Below are positions 8,556 to 16,282 of a DNA stretch of 55,342 nt, piece after piece. Below the pieces are notes generated by a model that did no database searches, was not told the DNA's origin, and saw only the letters and a list, made by a program, of their open reading frames with translations. Position 1 is the stretch's first letter, and every line of letters begins with the position of its first letter. The position numbers were made by a program, and so were the translations under genes. The stretch is from Planctomycetota bacterium (lineage in GTDB: Bacteria > Planctomycetota > UBA8742 > UBA2392): the NCBI GenBank assembly GCA_025993795.1, contig JAMQHL010000032.1:1-55342 (forward strand), in the 5' to 3' direction.

Positions 8556-8561
8556 TGTCAA
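8556..8561 (-). promoter_or_regulatory. Possible -35 of the infC operon promoter
   Basis: A perfect TTGACA lies on the minus strand at 8561-8556. A poor -10 (around GTATGG, 19-20 nt downstream) follows. If used, the leader would be about 320 nt and contain the terminator at 8371-8403. The interval 8206-8750 holds no gene that I can support. Confidence 0.3.
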
Positions 8562-8750
8562 CGCGGGTAACATACCACGCCCCAAGTCATGTGTGCGTCT
8601 CTTTTGGCCATTTTTCAGTGCCGGGGTTCGCGGTTCTTCAAACCGTGAGATTTGGCCTCGCGAACACGCGAAACCTGACAAACACCTGAAATTCCACCCT
8701 TTCCTCAAGCCCGCACACATGTCACGCCGATGAGGCTTGCCGGAGGCTTC

Positions 8751-9251
8751 ATGCCGGTTGCAGCCATCAAGCGCATTACCACCCGCATCCGCAAGCTGAT
8801 CGCGGAGACCGAGCCGCCATCCAGCGCGTCGCCGGTTCCTGCCAACCCCCGCGCCGAGGTTGCCGGGCGCCTGTGCTTGCAGGGCGCCGCACTGCTGCGC
8901 AAACGGCTGTTCCGGCTGCTGGCTGACAGGCACCGCGTGCTTTCGGTGGACCTTTCCAGGGTTCGCTTCATGGATGGCTGTGCGCTTGCGGTGCTGGTCG
9001 AGTTTGCGCAGGCCTGCATTGCCCGCGGGACTGCATTGCGCCTGATTCAACCGACAAGCCATGTCTGGAGCACGTTCACGCTGTATGGCCTGCGCGATAT
9101 ACTGGTCGAGTACGCCGACAACGTTGACCCGGAGATTGAGGGCACGCTGATCATCGTTGAGCAAGACTTTCCGGACAGCATCCGCCTGCCGGCATTGCTG
9201 GTGGTGGAAGATGACTTTCCCGACAGCATTCGACTGCCTGCTGCGGCCTGA
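8751..9251 (+). CDS. STAS-domain protein with a duplicated C-terminal peptide
   Basis: 166 residues. Residues about 35-130 form a STAS domain (LSVDLSRVRFMDGCALAVL), the fold of anti-sigma-factor antagonists such as SpoIIAA. The phosphorylatable Ser of the D-S/T-S turn is absent: here it is Asp75-Gly76-Cys77. The last 30 residues repeat one 13-residue peptide twice (residues 136-148 and 152-164, core DFPDSIRLPA) with a 16-residue period. ATG 8751 is preferred over 8730 because GGAGG is 4-5 nt upstream. No partner kinase is adjacent. Confidence 0.75.
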   Translation: MPVAAIKRITTRIRKLIAETEPPSSASPVPANPRAEVAGRLCLQGAALLRKRLFRLLADRHRVLSVDLSRVRFMDGCALAVLVEFAQACIARGTALRLIQPTSHVWSTFTLYGLRDILVEYADNVDPEIEGTLIIVEQDFPDSIRLPALLVVEDDFPDSIRLPAAA

Positions 9252-9329
9252 GACCGGGGCTGACCACTCGACCCGTCGCCGCCTCATCATTGATTGGCGC
9301 GGCGCCGCTTGCGGCGTTATACCCACGAC

Positions 9330-10730
9330 ATGGCGCACGTAGCTGTCATCGGTGCGGGCATCAGCGGTTTGACTGCGGCGTATCGGCTTTCCAGGGCCGG
9401 TGCGCGCGTAACGCTGTTTGAGGCGGGCGACCATGCCGGCGGCGTCATTCGCACGCTGCACGAGCACGGCTGCCTGCTTGAAACCGGTCCTGACTGCTGG
9501 GCGGGCAACAAGCCCGCGGGCATTGAGCTGGTGCGCGAACTGGGCCTTGAGGGCGAACTGATCGGCACGCGGCAAGGCGTGCGTCGCAGCTTCATCCTGC
9601 ACAAGGGCACACTCAAGCGCCTGCCGGAAGGGTTCTTCCTGATCAGCCCGATGTCGCTGGGTGCGCTGCTCAAGACGCCGATTCTCAGTGCGCGGGGCAA
9701 GCTGCGCATGGCCTATGAGCTGGTCTGCCCGCGCAGGTGGGGCGGCGCCGAGGAATCGCTGGCCGGCTTCGTGCGACGCCGATTTGGCGTGGAAGCCTTG
9801 CAGCGCATCGCGCAACCGATGATTGCCGGCATCTACACAGCAGACCCCGAGAAGCTGAGCCTCAAGGCCACGTTTCCGCAGTTCATCGCCATGGAGCAGG
9901 AGTACGGCAGCGTGATTGCGGCCCTGCGCGCCAAGGGCCGCCCCGGGTCTTCCGGCGAGAAGATTGACGCCAAAGCCGCCGGCCCCCGCTACGGCATGTT
10001 CGTCACGCTGAAACAGGGCCTGGGCACGCTGACCAGTGCGCTCGAAGCCGCGCTGCCGCCGGGCTGCCTGCAACGCAATACGCCGGTACTGACCTTGAAC
10101 GCGACGGAACGCGCCGTGTCGCTGGCACTGCCGGATGGCCCGGTGCAGGTGGATGCTGCGGTGGTGGCGCTGCCGGCGCACAAGGCAGCGGGGCTGCTTT
10201 CGGGCACCGACCCGGCGTTGGCGGGCGCGCTGGCGCGCATTGAATACGCGGGTGCGGCAGTCGTGAACTTTATCTTTGAGCGCGCGCAGATCGGCCATGC
10301 CATGGACGGCATCGGCGCCGTGATCCCGGCGATCGAGAACCGCCGCATCGTGGCATTCAGTTTCAGCAGCGTGAAGTTTGAGGGCCGCGCGCCGGAAGGG
10401 CTGGCAGTGGTGCGAGTGTTCATGGGCGGCGGCACAGCACCCGAAGTGGCGAAGTTGCCGCCGGAAGAGTTGACCGCCATGGCACTGGCCGAACTGCGCG
10501 ACCTGATTGGTGTGAAGGGCGAACCGAAGTTCTCAATCGCCGCGGCCCACATGGGCGCGATGGCGCAGTACCACGTGGGCCACCTTGATCGCGTGACCCG
10601 GATTCGCGAACTCGCCGCCCGGCATGCGCGCGTGGCGATCTGCGGCAACGCCTTCGACGGCGTCGGCATTCCAGACTGCATTCGAGGCGCGAACGAGGCC
10701 GTGCATTCGCTGATGGCACGGATGCAGTAG
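9330..10730 (+). CDS. hemG: Protoporphyrinogen/coproporphyrinogen oxidase (FAD-dependent)
   Basis: 466 residues of the HemY/PPOX family, which oxidises the porphyrinogen ring to the porphyrin late in haem synthesis using FAD. The N-terminus has the dinucleotide fold GAGISGLTAAYRL and Glu of VTLFEAG. The mid region LETGPDCWAGNKPAG and KQGLGTLTSAL are family blocks, as is the C-terminal YHVGHLDR and CGNAFDGVGIPDCIRGA. Whether it takes protoporphyrinogen or coproporphyrinogen is not decidable by eye. There is no Shine-Dalgarno at ATG 9330, and TATACC sits 6 nt upstream, so it may be leaderless. Confidence 0.93.
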   Translation: MAHVAVIGAGISGLTAAYRLSRAGARVTLFEAGDHAGGVIRTLHEHGCLLETGPDCWAGNKPAGIELVRELGLEGELIGTRQGVRRSFILHKGTLKRLPEGFFLISPMSLGALLKTPILSARGKLRMAYELVCPRRWGGAEESLAGFVRRRFGVEALQRIAQPMIAGIYTADPEKLSLKATFPQFIAMEQEYGSVIAALRAKGRPGSSGEKIDAKAAGPRYGMFVTLKQGLGTLTSALEAALPPGCLQRNTPVLTLNATERAVSLALPDGPVQVDAAVVALPAHKAAGLLSGTDPALAGALARIEYAGAAVVNFIFERAQIGHAMDGIGAVIPAIENRRIVAFSFSSVKFEGRAPEGLAVVRVFMGGGTAPEVAKLPPEELTAMALAELRDLIGVKGEPKFSIAAAHMGAMAQYHVGHLDRVTRIRELAARHARVAICGNAFDGVGIPDCIRGANEAVHSLMARMQ

Positions 10731-10766
10731 GCAACGCCCCCAAATGCGGGATGTCGCGCCGCCGGG

Positions 10767-10772
10767 TACAAT
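10767..10772 (+). promoter_or_regulatory. -10 box (TACAAT) directly before the exonuclease
   Basis: TACAAT is separated from the ATG at 10779 by 6 nt and there is no Shine-Dalgarno. Transcription about 6-7 nt downstream would begin at the start codon, giving a leaderless mRNA. No clear -35 is seen. Confidence 0.55.
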
Positions 10773-10778
10773 GCAACC

Positions 10779-11315
10779 ATGAGCCGCGCCTTCATTGACC
10801 CCGTGCCCGGCACCTTCGTCGCGATCGATTTTGAGACCGCCGACCACGGCCCTGACTCAGCCTGTGCTATCGGCATGGTCCGGGTAGAGCGCGGGCGCGT
10901 GGTGCGGCGCGTGCGCCAATTGCTCAGGCCGCCGCGCGACCAGATGTTTTTCACACACATTCACGGCATCACGCTGGATGAAGTTGCCGACAAACCCGTG
11001 TTCGGCCGGGCGTGGCTGCTGCTGAGAGAAGTGCTGGATGGCGCGACGTTTCTGGCGGCGCACAACGCGGGGTTTGACCGCGCAGTACTGGAATCGTGTT
11101 GCGAAGCCGCCGGGCTGGAAGCCCCGGTGCTGCCGTGGGTATGCACGGTGCGCCAGGCGCGGCGTACACTGGGGATTTTTCCGGCCCATCTGGGAAATGT
11201 CGCGCGCGTGCTGAGCATTCCGCTGAACCATCACGATGCCCTGAGTGACGCCGAGGCATGCGCGCGGGTGGTGATGCTAGCGCGAAGCAGAATCAAGCGC
11301 GCCGTGGTGGGTTGA
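10779..11315 (+). CDS. DnaQ-like 3'-5' exonuclease (DEDDh)
   Basis: 178 residues with all exonuclease motifs: Asp17 and Glu19 in AIDFETAD (Exo I), His95-Asp100 in HNAGFD (Exo II), and His152-Asp157 in HHDALSD (Exo III). These residues bind two metal ions that cleave 3' nucleotides. It is about the size of the catalytic half of the Pol III epsilon subunit and lacks a polymerase-binding tail, so it may be a stand-alone proofreading or RNA/DNA-trimming enzyme. Neighbours (haem and aminoacyl-transfer genes) give no functional clue. Confidence 0.9.
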   Translation: MSRAFIDPVPGTFVAIDFETADHGPDSACAIGMVRVERGRVVRRVRQLLRPPRDQMFFTHIHGITLDEVADKPVFGRAWLLLREVLDGATFLAAHNAGFDRAVLESCCEAAGLEAPVLPWVCTVRQARRTLGIFPAHLGNVARVLSIPLNHHDALSDAEACARVVMLARSRIKRAVVG

Positions 11316-11378
11316 GTGCGACGGGACCGCCGGAAACCCCCTCAATCAGCAGCCCTAAACAGGTTACCTTATTAGCGC

Positions 11379-12113
11379 ATGGGCACCCTTAACGTCAGCG
11401 TTGCTACCCTGATCGGCCCGCACTCGGTGCCCTTGGGTCTGCATTCGCACGAGTGCAGCTACCTGCCTGACCGGCAAGCCACCGAAGAAGCCTGGCTGGC
11501 GTGGCAGGTCAGTCCGGCTGCTTACCACGAGCTGATGGACCGCGGCATCCGGCGCAGCGGTAACATCCTGTACCGTACGCGCTGCCAGGGTTGCCGCATG
11601 TGCGTACCGATCCGTGTGCCCGTCGCCGACTACAGTCCGACCAGGAGCCAGCGTCGCGTGCTGCGCCGTAACGCAGACGTGCAGATGTCGGTCGGCGAGC
11701 CCGACCTCACGCCGGAGAAGCACGATGTCTACACGCGCTACCTTGCGGCCCAGCACGACAAGAGCCCGCAGGGCGCTGATGAGAACAGCCTGCGCGAATT
11801 CCTGTACTCAAGCTGCGTTGCCAGCATTGAGGTTGAGTATCGTGACCCGCAGGGGCGTCTGCTGGGCGTGAGCATCTGCGACATCAGCCGCCGCAGCATG
11901 AGCAGCGTGTACCACTTCTTTGAGCCCGCAGAGGCCAAACGCAGCATCGGCGTGTTCAGCGTACTGAGCGAGATCGAGCTGTGTCGCCGCAAGAAGATCC
12001 CTCACTATTACCTTGGGTACTGGGTCAACGGCTGCAGCACGATGGACTACAAGCAGCGCTACAGGCCCTTCGAGCTGCTGGTCAACGGCAAGTGGCGGCG
12101 GAAGCCTGGTTGA
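11379..12113 (+). CDS. bpt: Aspartate/glutamate leucyltransferase (Bpt/ATE family)
   Basis: 244 residues matching bacterial protein transferases that add Leu from Leu-tRNA to proteins with N-terminal Asp or Glu, marking them for ClpS/ClpAP. The N-terminal Cys motif (CSYLPDR and CQGCRMCVPIRV) and the C-terminal GNAT-like block (KIPHYYLGYWVNGC, then YKQRYRPFE) are present. Length is normal (about 240-250). Bpt and Ate cannot be separated fully by eye, but bacterial homologues of this length are mostly Bpt. Confidence 0.9.
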   Translation: MGTLNVSVATLIGPHSVPLGLHSHECSYLPDRQATEEAWLAWQVSPAAYHELMDRGIRRSGNILYRTRCQGCRMCVPIRVPVADYSPTRSQRRVLRRNADVQMSVGEPDLTPEKHDVYTRYLAAQHDKSPQGADENSLREFLYSSCVASIEVEYRDPQGRLLGVSICDISRRSMSSVYHFFEPAEAKRSIGVFSVLSEIELCRRKKIPHYYLGYWVNGCSTMDYKQRYRPFELLVNGKWRRKPG

Positions 12114-12231
12114 CAGCATGGCCGGGCGGCATATCCTCCCGGCCATGTTCATGTGTCCGAGCAACTGTTGTTGTCGATAACCCGGCTGCCTGCCGTGCGA
12201 CCAACGTTGTTTGACTGTTCGGACCAATCCC

Positions 12232-12642
12232 ATGTTGACGATAACCCGGGCCATCAAGGCCTCGATTGAAGCTCACGCCGTTGAAGCGTACCCGCACGAA
12301 TGCTGCGGCGTGCTGGTCGGTCGCGTTGAAGCCGACGGGCGTGTCGCTGTCGAATCGGCACGCGCCGGAAACCTGAACACGCAGCGCGCCCACGACCGCT
12401 TTGACCTGGACCCGAAAGACTACATGCGCATCGACCGTGAAGCGCGGGCGCGCGGGTTGGACATCGTCGGCATTTATCACTCGCACCCAGACCACCCGGC
12501 GCTGCCCAGCGAGACCGACCTCACTGCCGCGTGGGAGGGCTACAGCTACATCATCGTTGCCGTGAACCGGGGCCAGCCCGGCGACTTTCACTCATACGAA
12601 CTGGGTGACGGCGCCTTCAGGCCGGAAGAGCTGCGATGTTAA
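12232..12642 (+). CDS. JAMM/MPN+ metallopeptidase (Mec-like)
   Basis: 136 residues with an exact JAMM zinc site: Glu23 in PHECCG, His83 and His85 in YHSHPDHP, seven residues, Ser93, two residues, Asp96. This matches small bacterial JAMM enzymes such as mycobacterial Mec+, which cuts cysteine from the C-terminus of the sulfur carrier CysO. The next gene is a cysteine synthase, the same pairing as mec-cysO-cysM, but no MoaD/ThiS-like carrier is visible between or near them. ATG 12232 is used; the frame opens at a TTG at 12211. Confidence 0.88.
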   Translation: MLTITRAIKASIEAHAVEAYPHECCGVLVGRVEADGRVAVESARAGNLNTQRAHDRFDLDPKDYMRIDREARARGLDIVGIYHSHPDHPALPSETDLTAAWEGYSYIIVAVNRGQPGDFHSYELGDGAFRPEELRC

Positions 12643-12743
12643 GGGAGCGCAGGCCACCGGCCTGCACCTGCCGTGGGCGGCTCGCCCACGGCATTGCGCG
12701 GACAAGACGTCCGCGCCCCGGGCAGGTGGGAAGCCTGCGCTCC
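12643..12743. repeat. Cloverleaf-like multi-hairpin intergenic element
   Basis: Nearly the whole space between the JAMM gene and cysteine synthase is nested inverted repeats. The outer stem pairs 12644-12654 (GGAGCGCAGGC) with 12733-12743. The second stem pairs 12665-12672 (CACCTGCC) with 12721-12728. Three arms lie inside: AGGCC/GGCCT (12651-12663), CCGTGGGCG/CGCCCACGG (12671-12691) and GCGCGGAC/GTCCGCGC (12696-12716). The first arm overlaps the outer stem and competes with it. It resembles REP/IRU-type non-coding mobile repeats, and may also affect mRNA stability between the two genes. Confidence 0.7.
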
Positions 12744-12758
12744 TGAAGAGAACCAGCC

Positions 12759-13685
12759 ATGACGACGACGCTTACATCCCTGACCGAACTCAAACGCCGC
12801 GTACCGGCATTGCAACTGATCGGCAACACGCCGCTGCTTGAGGTCAACGTCTATGAGAACCTGTTCCCGCAGCTTTCGATCAAGGCCAAAGCGGAATGGG
12901 TCAATCCGGGTGGCAGCATCAAGGACCGCCCGGTGCTGAGCATGCTGGCAAAAGTGCTTGAGCAGGACACGCTGGGTGACCGCCGCGTGCTGGACTCAAC
13001 GAGCGGCAACAGCGGCATCGCGTACGCGATGATCGGGGCCGCATTCGGTATCCCGGTAACCCTGGTGATTCCGGGCAACGCAAGCCTCGAGCGCCTGCGC
13101 CGCATCAAGGCCCACGGCGCGGAAGTCATCCTGACCGACCCGCTACTGGGCTACGACGAGGCCATGCGAAAGGCCCACGACCTGGCCCACATCGTGCCGG
13201 ACAAGTACTTCCTGATCGACCAGTACAGCAACCGCGCAAACTGGGAAGCGCACTACTTCGGCACCGGCGCCGAGATCATTGCGCAAGCTGGCGAAGTCAC
13301 GCACTTCATTTCCGGCGTCGGCACCGGCGGCACGTTGACAGGCATTGGCAAGCGCCTGAAAGAACACAATCGCGCCATCCAGATTGTGCTGGTGCAACCT
13401 GAGGAGTTCCCTGGCATCGAAGGCCTGAAGCCGCTCAGGGCCCCCGGCAGCATCAAGCCGAAGAATTTCCACGCGCATCTCGTGGACCGGTGCATCGAGA
13501 TCACCGTGGATGAAGCCTTTGAGGCAAGCCGGCTGCTCGCGCGTAACGGGCTGTTCGTGGGGCAAAGCAGCGGCGCAAACCTGGCGGCTGCCCGCAGACT
13601 GGCTGAGAATGAGCCGGGCGCGAAGATCGTAACGGTGTTTGCCGACACTGGCGAGCGTTATTACTCAACCGGATTGTGGGATTGA
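12759..13685 (+). CDS. cysM: Cysteine synthase family (PLP, CysK/CysM)
   Basis: 308 residues of the beta-family PLP enzymes that make cysteine from an activated serine and a sulfur donor. The Schiff-base Lys is K55 in NPGGSIKDRP, the substrate loop is TSGNSG at 81-86, and GVGTGGTLTG binds the PLP phosphate. The downstream neighbourhood turns to the minus strand at 13693. The adjacent JAMM peptidase suggests the carrier-protein route used by CysM, so the symbol is a context-based guess: CysK (O-acetylserine plus sulfide) remains possible. Confidence 0.88.
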   Translation: MTTTLTSLTELKRRVPALQLIGNTPLLEVNVYENLFPQLSIKAKAEWVNPGGSIKDRPVLSMLAKVLEQDTLGDRRVLDSTSGNSGIAYAMIGAAFGIPVTLVIPGNASLERLRRIKAHGAEVILTDPLLGYDEAMRKAHDLAHIVPDKYFLIDQYSNRANWEAHYFGTGAEIIAQAGEVTHFISGVGTGGTLTGIGKRLKEHNRAIQIVLVQPEEFPGIEGLKPLRAPGSIKPKNFHAHLVDRCIEITVDEAFEASRLLARNGLFVGQSSGANLAAARRLAENEPGAKIVTVFADTGERYYSTGLWD

Positions 13686-13692
13686 ACGCGGC

Positions 13693-14139
13693 TTACTTGC
13701 CCGTCGAGCCGAAACCGCCGCTGCCGCGAAGGGTATCGGAGAGTTCATCTGCCTCGCGGAAGGTCGCATGGCTGACCGGGGCAATGACGACCTGTGCGAT
13801 GCGCTCGGCACGCTTGATCTCAAAGGGCTCAGCACCGATGTTGATCAGCAGCACCTTCAGTTCACCGCGATAGTCAGCGTCAATCGTGCCCGGCGCGTTC
13901 AGCACGGTGACGCCATGCTTGGCAGCCAGACCGCTGCGCGGGCGTACCTGCATCTCGTGCCCGGGCGGGATCTCATAGCAGAAACCGGTCGGCACCAGCG
14001 CGCGCTGCCCCGGCGTCAGCAGTACCGGTGCTTCGATCGCGGCGTGTACGTCAGCACCGGCAGCGTGTTCGGACTGATACGCGGGCAGCGGCAGCCCGTC
14101 CGCATGAGCAAGTCGCTTGAGTTTCAGCAGGACAGCCAT
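13693..14139 (-). CDS. dut: dUTP diphosphatase
   Basis: 148 residues with the trimeric dUTPase motifs in order: AGADVHA (I), PTGF (II), [11 protein letters not shown] (III, phosphate binding), [11 protein letters not shown] (IV, uracil pocket and catalytic Asp) and GSGGFGSTG at the C-terminus (V, the arm that closes over the neighbouring site). It hydrolyses dUTP to dUMP and PPi. It is the last gene of the six-gene minus run that begins with thyX, whose substrate is dUMP. Confidence 0.96.
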   Translation of the reverse strand: MAVLLKLKRLAHADGLPLPAYQSEHAAGADVHAAIEAPVLLTPGQRALVPTGFCYEIPPGHEMQVRPRSGLAAKHGVTVLNAPGTIDADYRGELKVLLINIGAEPFEIKRAERIAQVVIAPVSHATFREADELSDTLRGSGGFGSTGK

Positions 14140-14179
14140 GTGTGCGGTTTAGCGGCAAGCGGCACAAGGTGCAACGCCG

Positions 14180-15115
14180 CTATCGTGGAGTGATCTGTAC
14201 CGGCTTGTCGGCGGGCACGACCCGGGCTTCAAGCCTTGCAACCAGCCCGGCTGCATCGAGGCGGCGGGCATCCTCTGCGGGCAGCCTTGTACTCTGCTGC
14301 CGGGCTTCGCGGGCCAGCAGCAAGGCGGCTTCTTCAAGCCCTTCGCGCTCAAGGTGGCGGGCGAGGCGCAGGCGAACTGCCACCGGCACGGGCTTGTCAC
14401 TGTCCACTTCCGCGCGCAAGCTGCCGTCGGGTTGCGGGGTCAACTTGAGAACGGTCTCGGACTCGCAGTCTGCCATGGCCTTGCCATCGAGGCGGTCAAC
14501 GATGCGCGTGGTAAGCAGCAGGCTGTCGCTCTGTTCGCGCAAGTCGCTGGTTTGTTCGCGGACAAAGCGTTTGCCGATTTTCACTGTGGCCGCGTGTACC
14601 CAGCTCTGGCGTATCGAAAGCTGGCCATCGCACAGGCTGATCAGCCGCCGCAGCGTTGAAGACGCGCCCGCCAGCTCGCTTGTTTCATCCAGCAGCACCC
14701 AGCTATGGCCCGCGAGCTTCCGTGTGGCAAGCACCAGCGCGCCCGTGGTGCTGAACGTGCAACGCCCCAGCGGCGTGGTACCGCGCATGATCACGACGGC
14801 TGTTGCGGCATCGCGACGAAGTACCACCGCCTGCTCGTCGGCGGCGCCGAAGTCGCCCTTTGCGCATAGCGCCAGCGTCAGCGGCTCAACTTCGCCAACT
14901 TCCACATTCATGTGCTTGCGCGTGGTTTCATCCAGCAGCGCACGGCGGGCCCAGCGCTTGGCGTCGGCGTCACCCTCAAGGGCGCGCAGCGGCGCCAGCG
15001 CGGCCAGGCACAGGCCGCCCAGGATCGCGGCAAGGGGGACAAGTCGCAGCCCGCCGGGCAGCCCTGGCAGGCGGGTGCTGCTGGTCCGGAATCGCGCGTG
15101 GTTGGGGTGATGCAT
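14180..15115 (-). CDS. Secreted or membrane-tethered protein of unknown function
   Basis: 311 residues. A long basic N-terminus is followed by one hydrophobic helix at about residues 25-43, which could be a signal anchor. The rest is mixed alpha/beta: a beta-rich middle (LALCAKGDFGAADEQAVVLRR and a TTPLGRCTF block) and a helical C-terminal quarter (VRLRLARHLEREGLEEAALLL). I recognise no family. It is 37 nt after the zinc-ribbon gene and 40 nt before dut, within the same run. Confidence 0.65.
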   Translation of the reverse strand: MHHPNHARFRTSSTRLPGLPGGLRLVPLAAILGGLCLAALAPLRALEGDADAKRWARRALLDETTRKHMNVEVGEVEPLTLALCAKGDFGAADEQAVVLRRDAATAVVIMRGTTPLGRCTFSTTGALVLATRKLAGHSWVLLDETSELAGASSTLRRLISLCDGQLSIRQSWVHAATVKIGKRFVREQTSDLREQSDSLLLTTRIVDRLDGKAMADCESETVLKLTPQPDGSLRAEVDSDKPVPVAVRLRLARHLEREGLEEAALLLAREARQQSTRLPAEDARRLDAAGLVARLEARVVPADKPVQITPR

Positions 15116-15152
15116 GGCGCCGCCTCAGTAGTTCCTGTCGGCAGCGCGGCAC

Positions 15153-15371
15153 CTATTCCTTGAGGTCGTCTTGCCCGGTCTCGTCGATTGTTGCGCGCCT
15201 GCGGCCTGACAGCAGCGCGAACACCGGGGTGCGGTTGGGCAGGTTGCACTTGGGGCAGACCGCGAGCCTTTCATCCAGCTCATCGGGGCAGATCTCGACT
15301 TCGCCGCGGCATCCGGCGCAGATAATCGTGTATCGCAGCGGGCGGGAAATGCGCACGGGCGGCTCGCTCAT
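15153..15371 (-). CDS. Small zinc-ribbon protein
   Basis: 72 residues with two CxxC knuckles (CAGC at residues 18-21 and CPKC at 39-42), the spacing expected of a zinc ribbon, as in small regulatory or membrane-linked ribbon proteins. No signal peptide. Its ATG overlaps the stop of the response-regulator gene (ATGA at 15371-15368), so the two are translationally coupled and may work together. No specific function can be assigned. Confidence 0.7.
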   Translation of the reverse strand: MSEPPVRISRPLRYTIICAGCRGEVEICPDELDERLAVCPKCNLPNRTPVFALLSGRRRATIDETGQDDLKE

Positions 15372-16252
15372 GAAACCCTCCGGCGCAGCAGGCGCCCGAC
15401 GACGGCGCTCAAGTCCTCGCGAGAAAAGGGACGGCGCAACAGTGCGTCGGCGGGTCGCAAGTCGGCCTCCGAAACGTCGGCATAGGTACAGATCAACACC
15501 GGGATCTGGCGCGTGTACTTGTCGGCCTTGAGGCGCTGCGCGACATCGCGGCCCGTCAAGCCGGGCATCTCGTAGTCTGAAACCACAAGGTCCGGACGTT
15601 GTTCATTTACGCGGTCAAGCGCGTCGGCGCCGCTGGCGGCGGTTTCCGTGCCGAAGCCCTCCGCGCGCAGCATGGCGTCGGTCAGCGCGGCGTTGGCCGG
15701 CTCATCATCAACGATCAGGATGCGGCGGTGGTCGGCGCCGGGCCGCTTGAAAGCGCCGGTGGCGGCTTCGCTGGTGGTGCGGAAGGTGGGCAATGCGGAA
15801 CCTTCCCATGCTGCCTCAATCGCCAGTTTGATCTCGAAGTTGCGCGCGCGCAAAACCTGCCATTGGCCGCTGTCGTCTGCGCGGGGCGAGCCCGCGTCGT
15901 CGTGACAGTCGGCCAGAAAGTAAAAGCCGCCGCCGTAGACGCACTGCTCAATGGCGAACTTCATGTGCGGATACCGATAGTTCCCGAGCCGAAGCACAAA
16001 CCGGCGGCAGGCATGTGCCGTGCGGCCGGTTTCATCAGCAAAGCGCGTGAGAACTTCGGGTAGTGAAAGGTCAGACCAGTCCGGCAGCACGGGGCAGATG
16101 CCGGATCCAGCGGGCCAGGCATGGCGCCAGTAAATCCGCAGGGCGCGGACTACGTCGTGGTGCGAGATGTTCAAGTCGGACGCCACATTCGTCTCCACCT
16201 GCATTACCTTAAACGTCAAATAGGCATGAAACACTTCAGCAAAAGTGCGCAT
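15368..16252 (-). CDS. Response-regulator protein with unknown N-terminal domain
   Basis: 294 residues. Residues 176-290 form a CheY-like receiver: Asp182-Asp183 acidic pair, Asp226 as phospho-acceptor in LVVSDYEMPG and Thr256 in the signalling position. The usually invariant Lys before Pro is Arg274 (LLRRPF). The N-terminal 165 residues are an unrecognised domain rich in aromatic and Arg residues (LRLGNYRYPHMKFAI, then GGGFYFLADCHDD). A C-terminal receiver after a non-DNA-binding domain suggests a protein-interaction output. No cognate kinase is nearby. Confidence 0.8.
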   Translation of the reverse strand: MRTFAEVFHAYLTFKVMQVETNVASDLNISHHDVVRALRIYWRHAWPAGSGICPVLPDWSDLSLPEVLTRFADETGRTAHACRRFVLRLGNYRYPHMKFAIEQCVYGGGFYFLADCHDDAGSPRADDSGQWQVLRARNFEIKLAIEAAWEGSALPTFRTTSEAATGAFKRPGADHRRILIVDDEPANAALTDAMLRAEGFGTETAASGADALDRVNEQRPDLVVSDYEMPGLTGRDVAQRLKADKYTRQIPVLICTYADVSEADLRPADALLRRPFSREDLSAVVGRLLRRRVS

Positions 16253-16282
16253 TCTGGGCGAAATACGGGGTTTAGGGGCGGC

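Noticed and set aside
8514..10298. 594-codon minus-strand frame across the STAS and PPOX genes
   Set aside because: Antisense to two genes with clear family motifs; low-complexity Arg/Gln-rich product.
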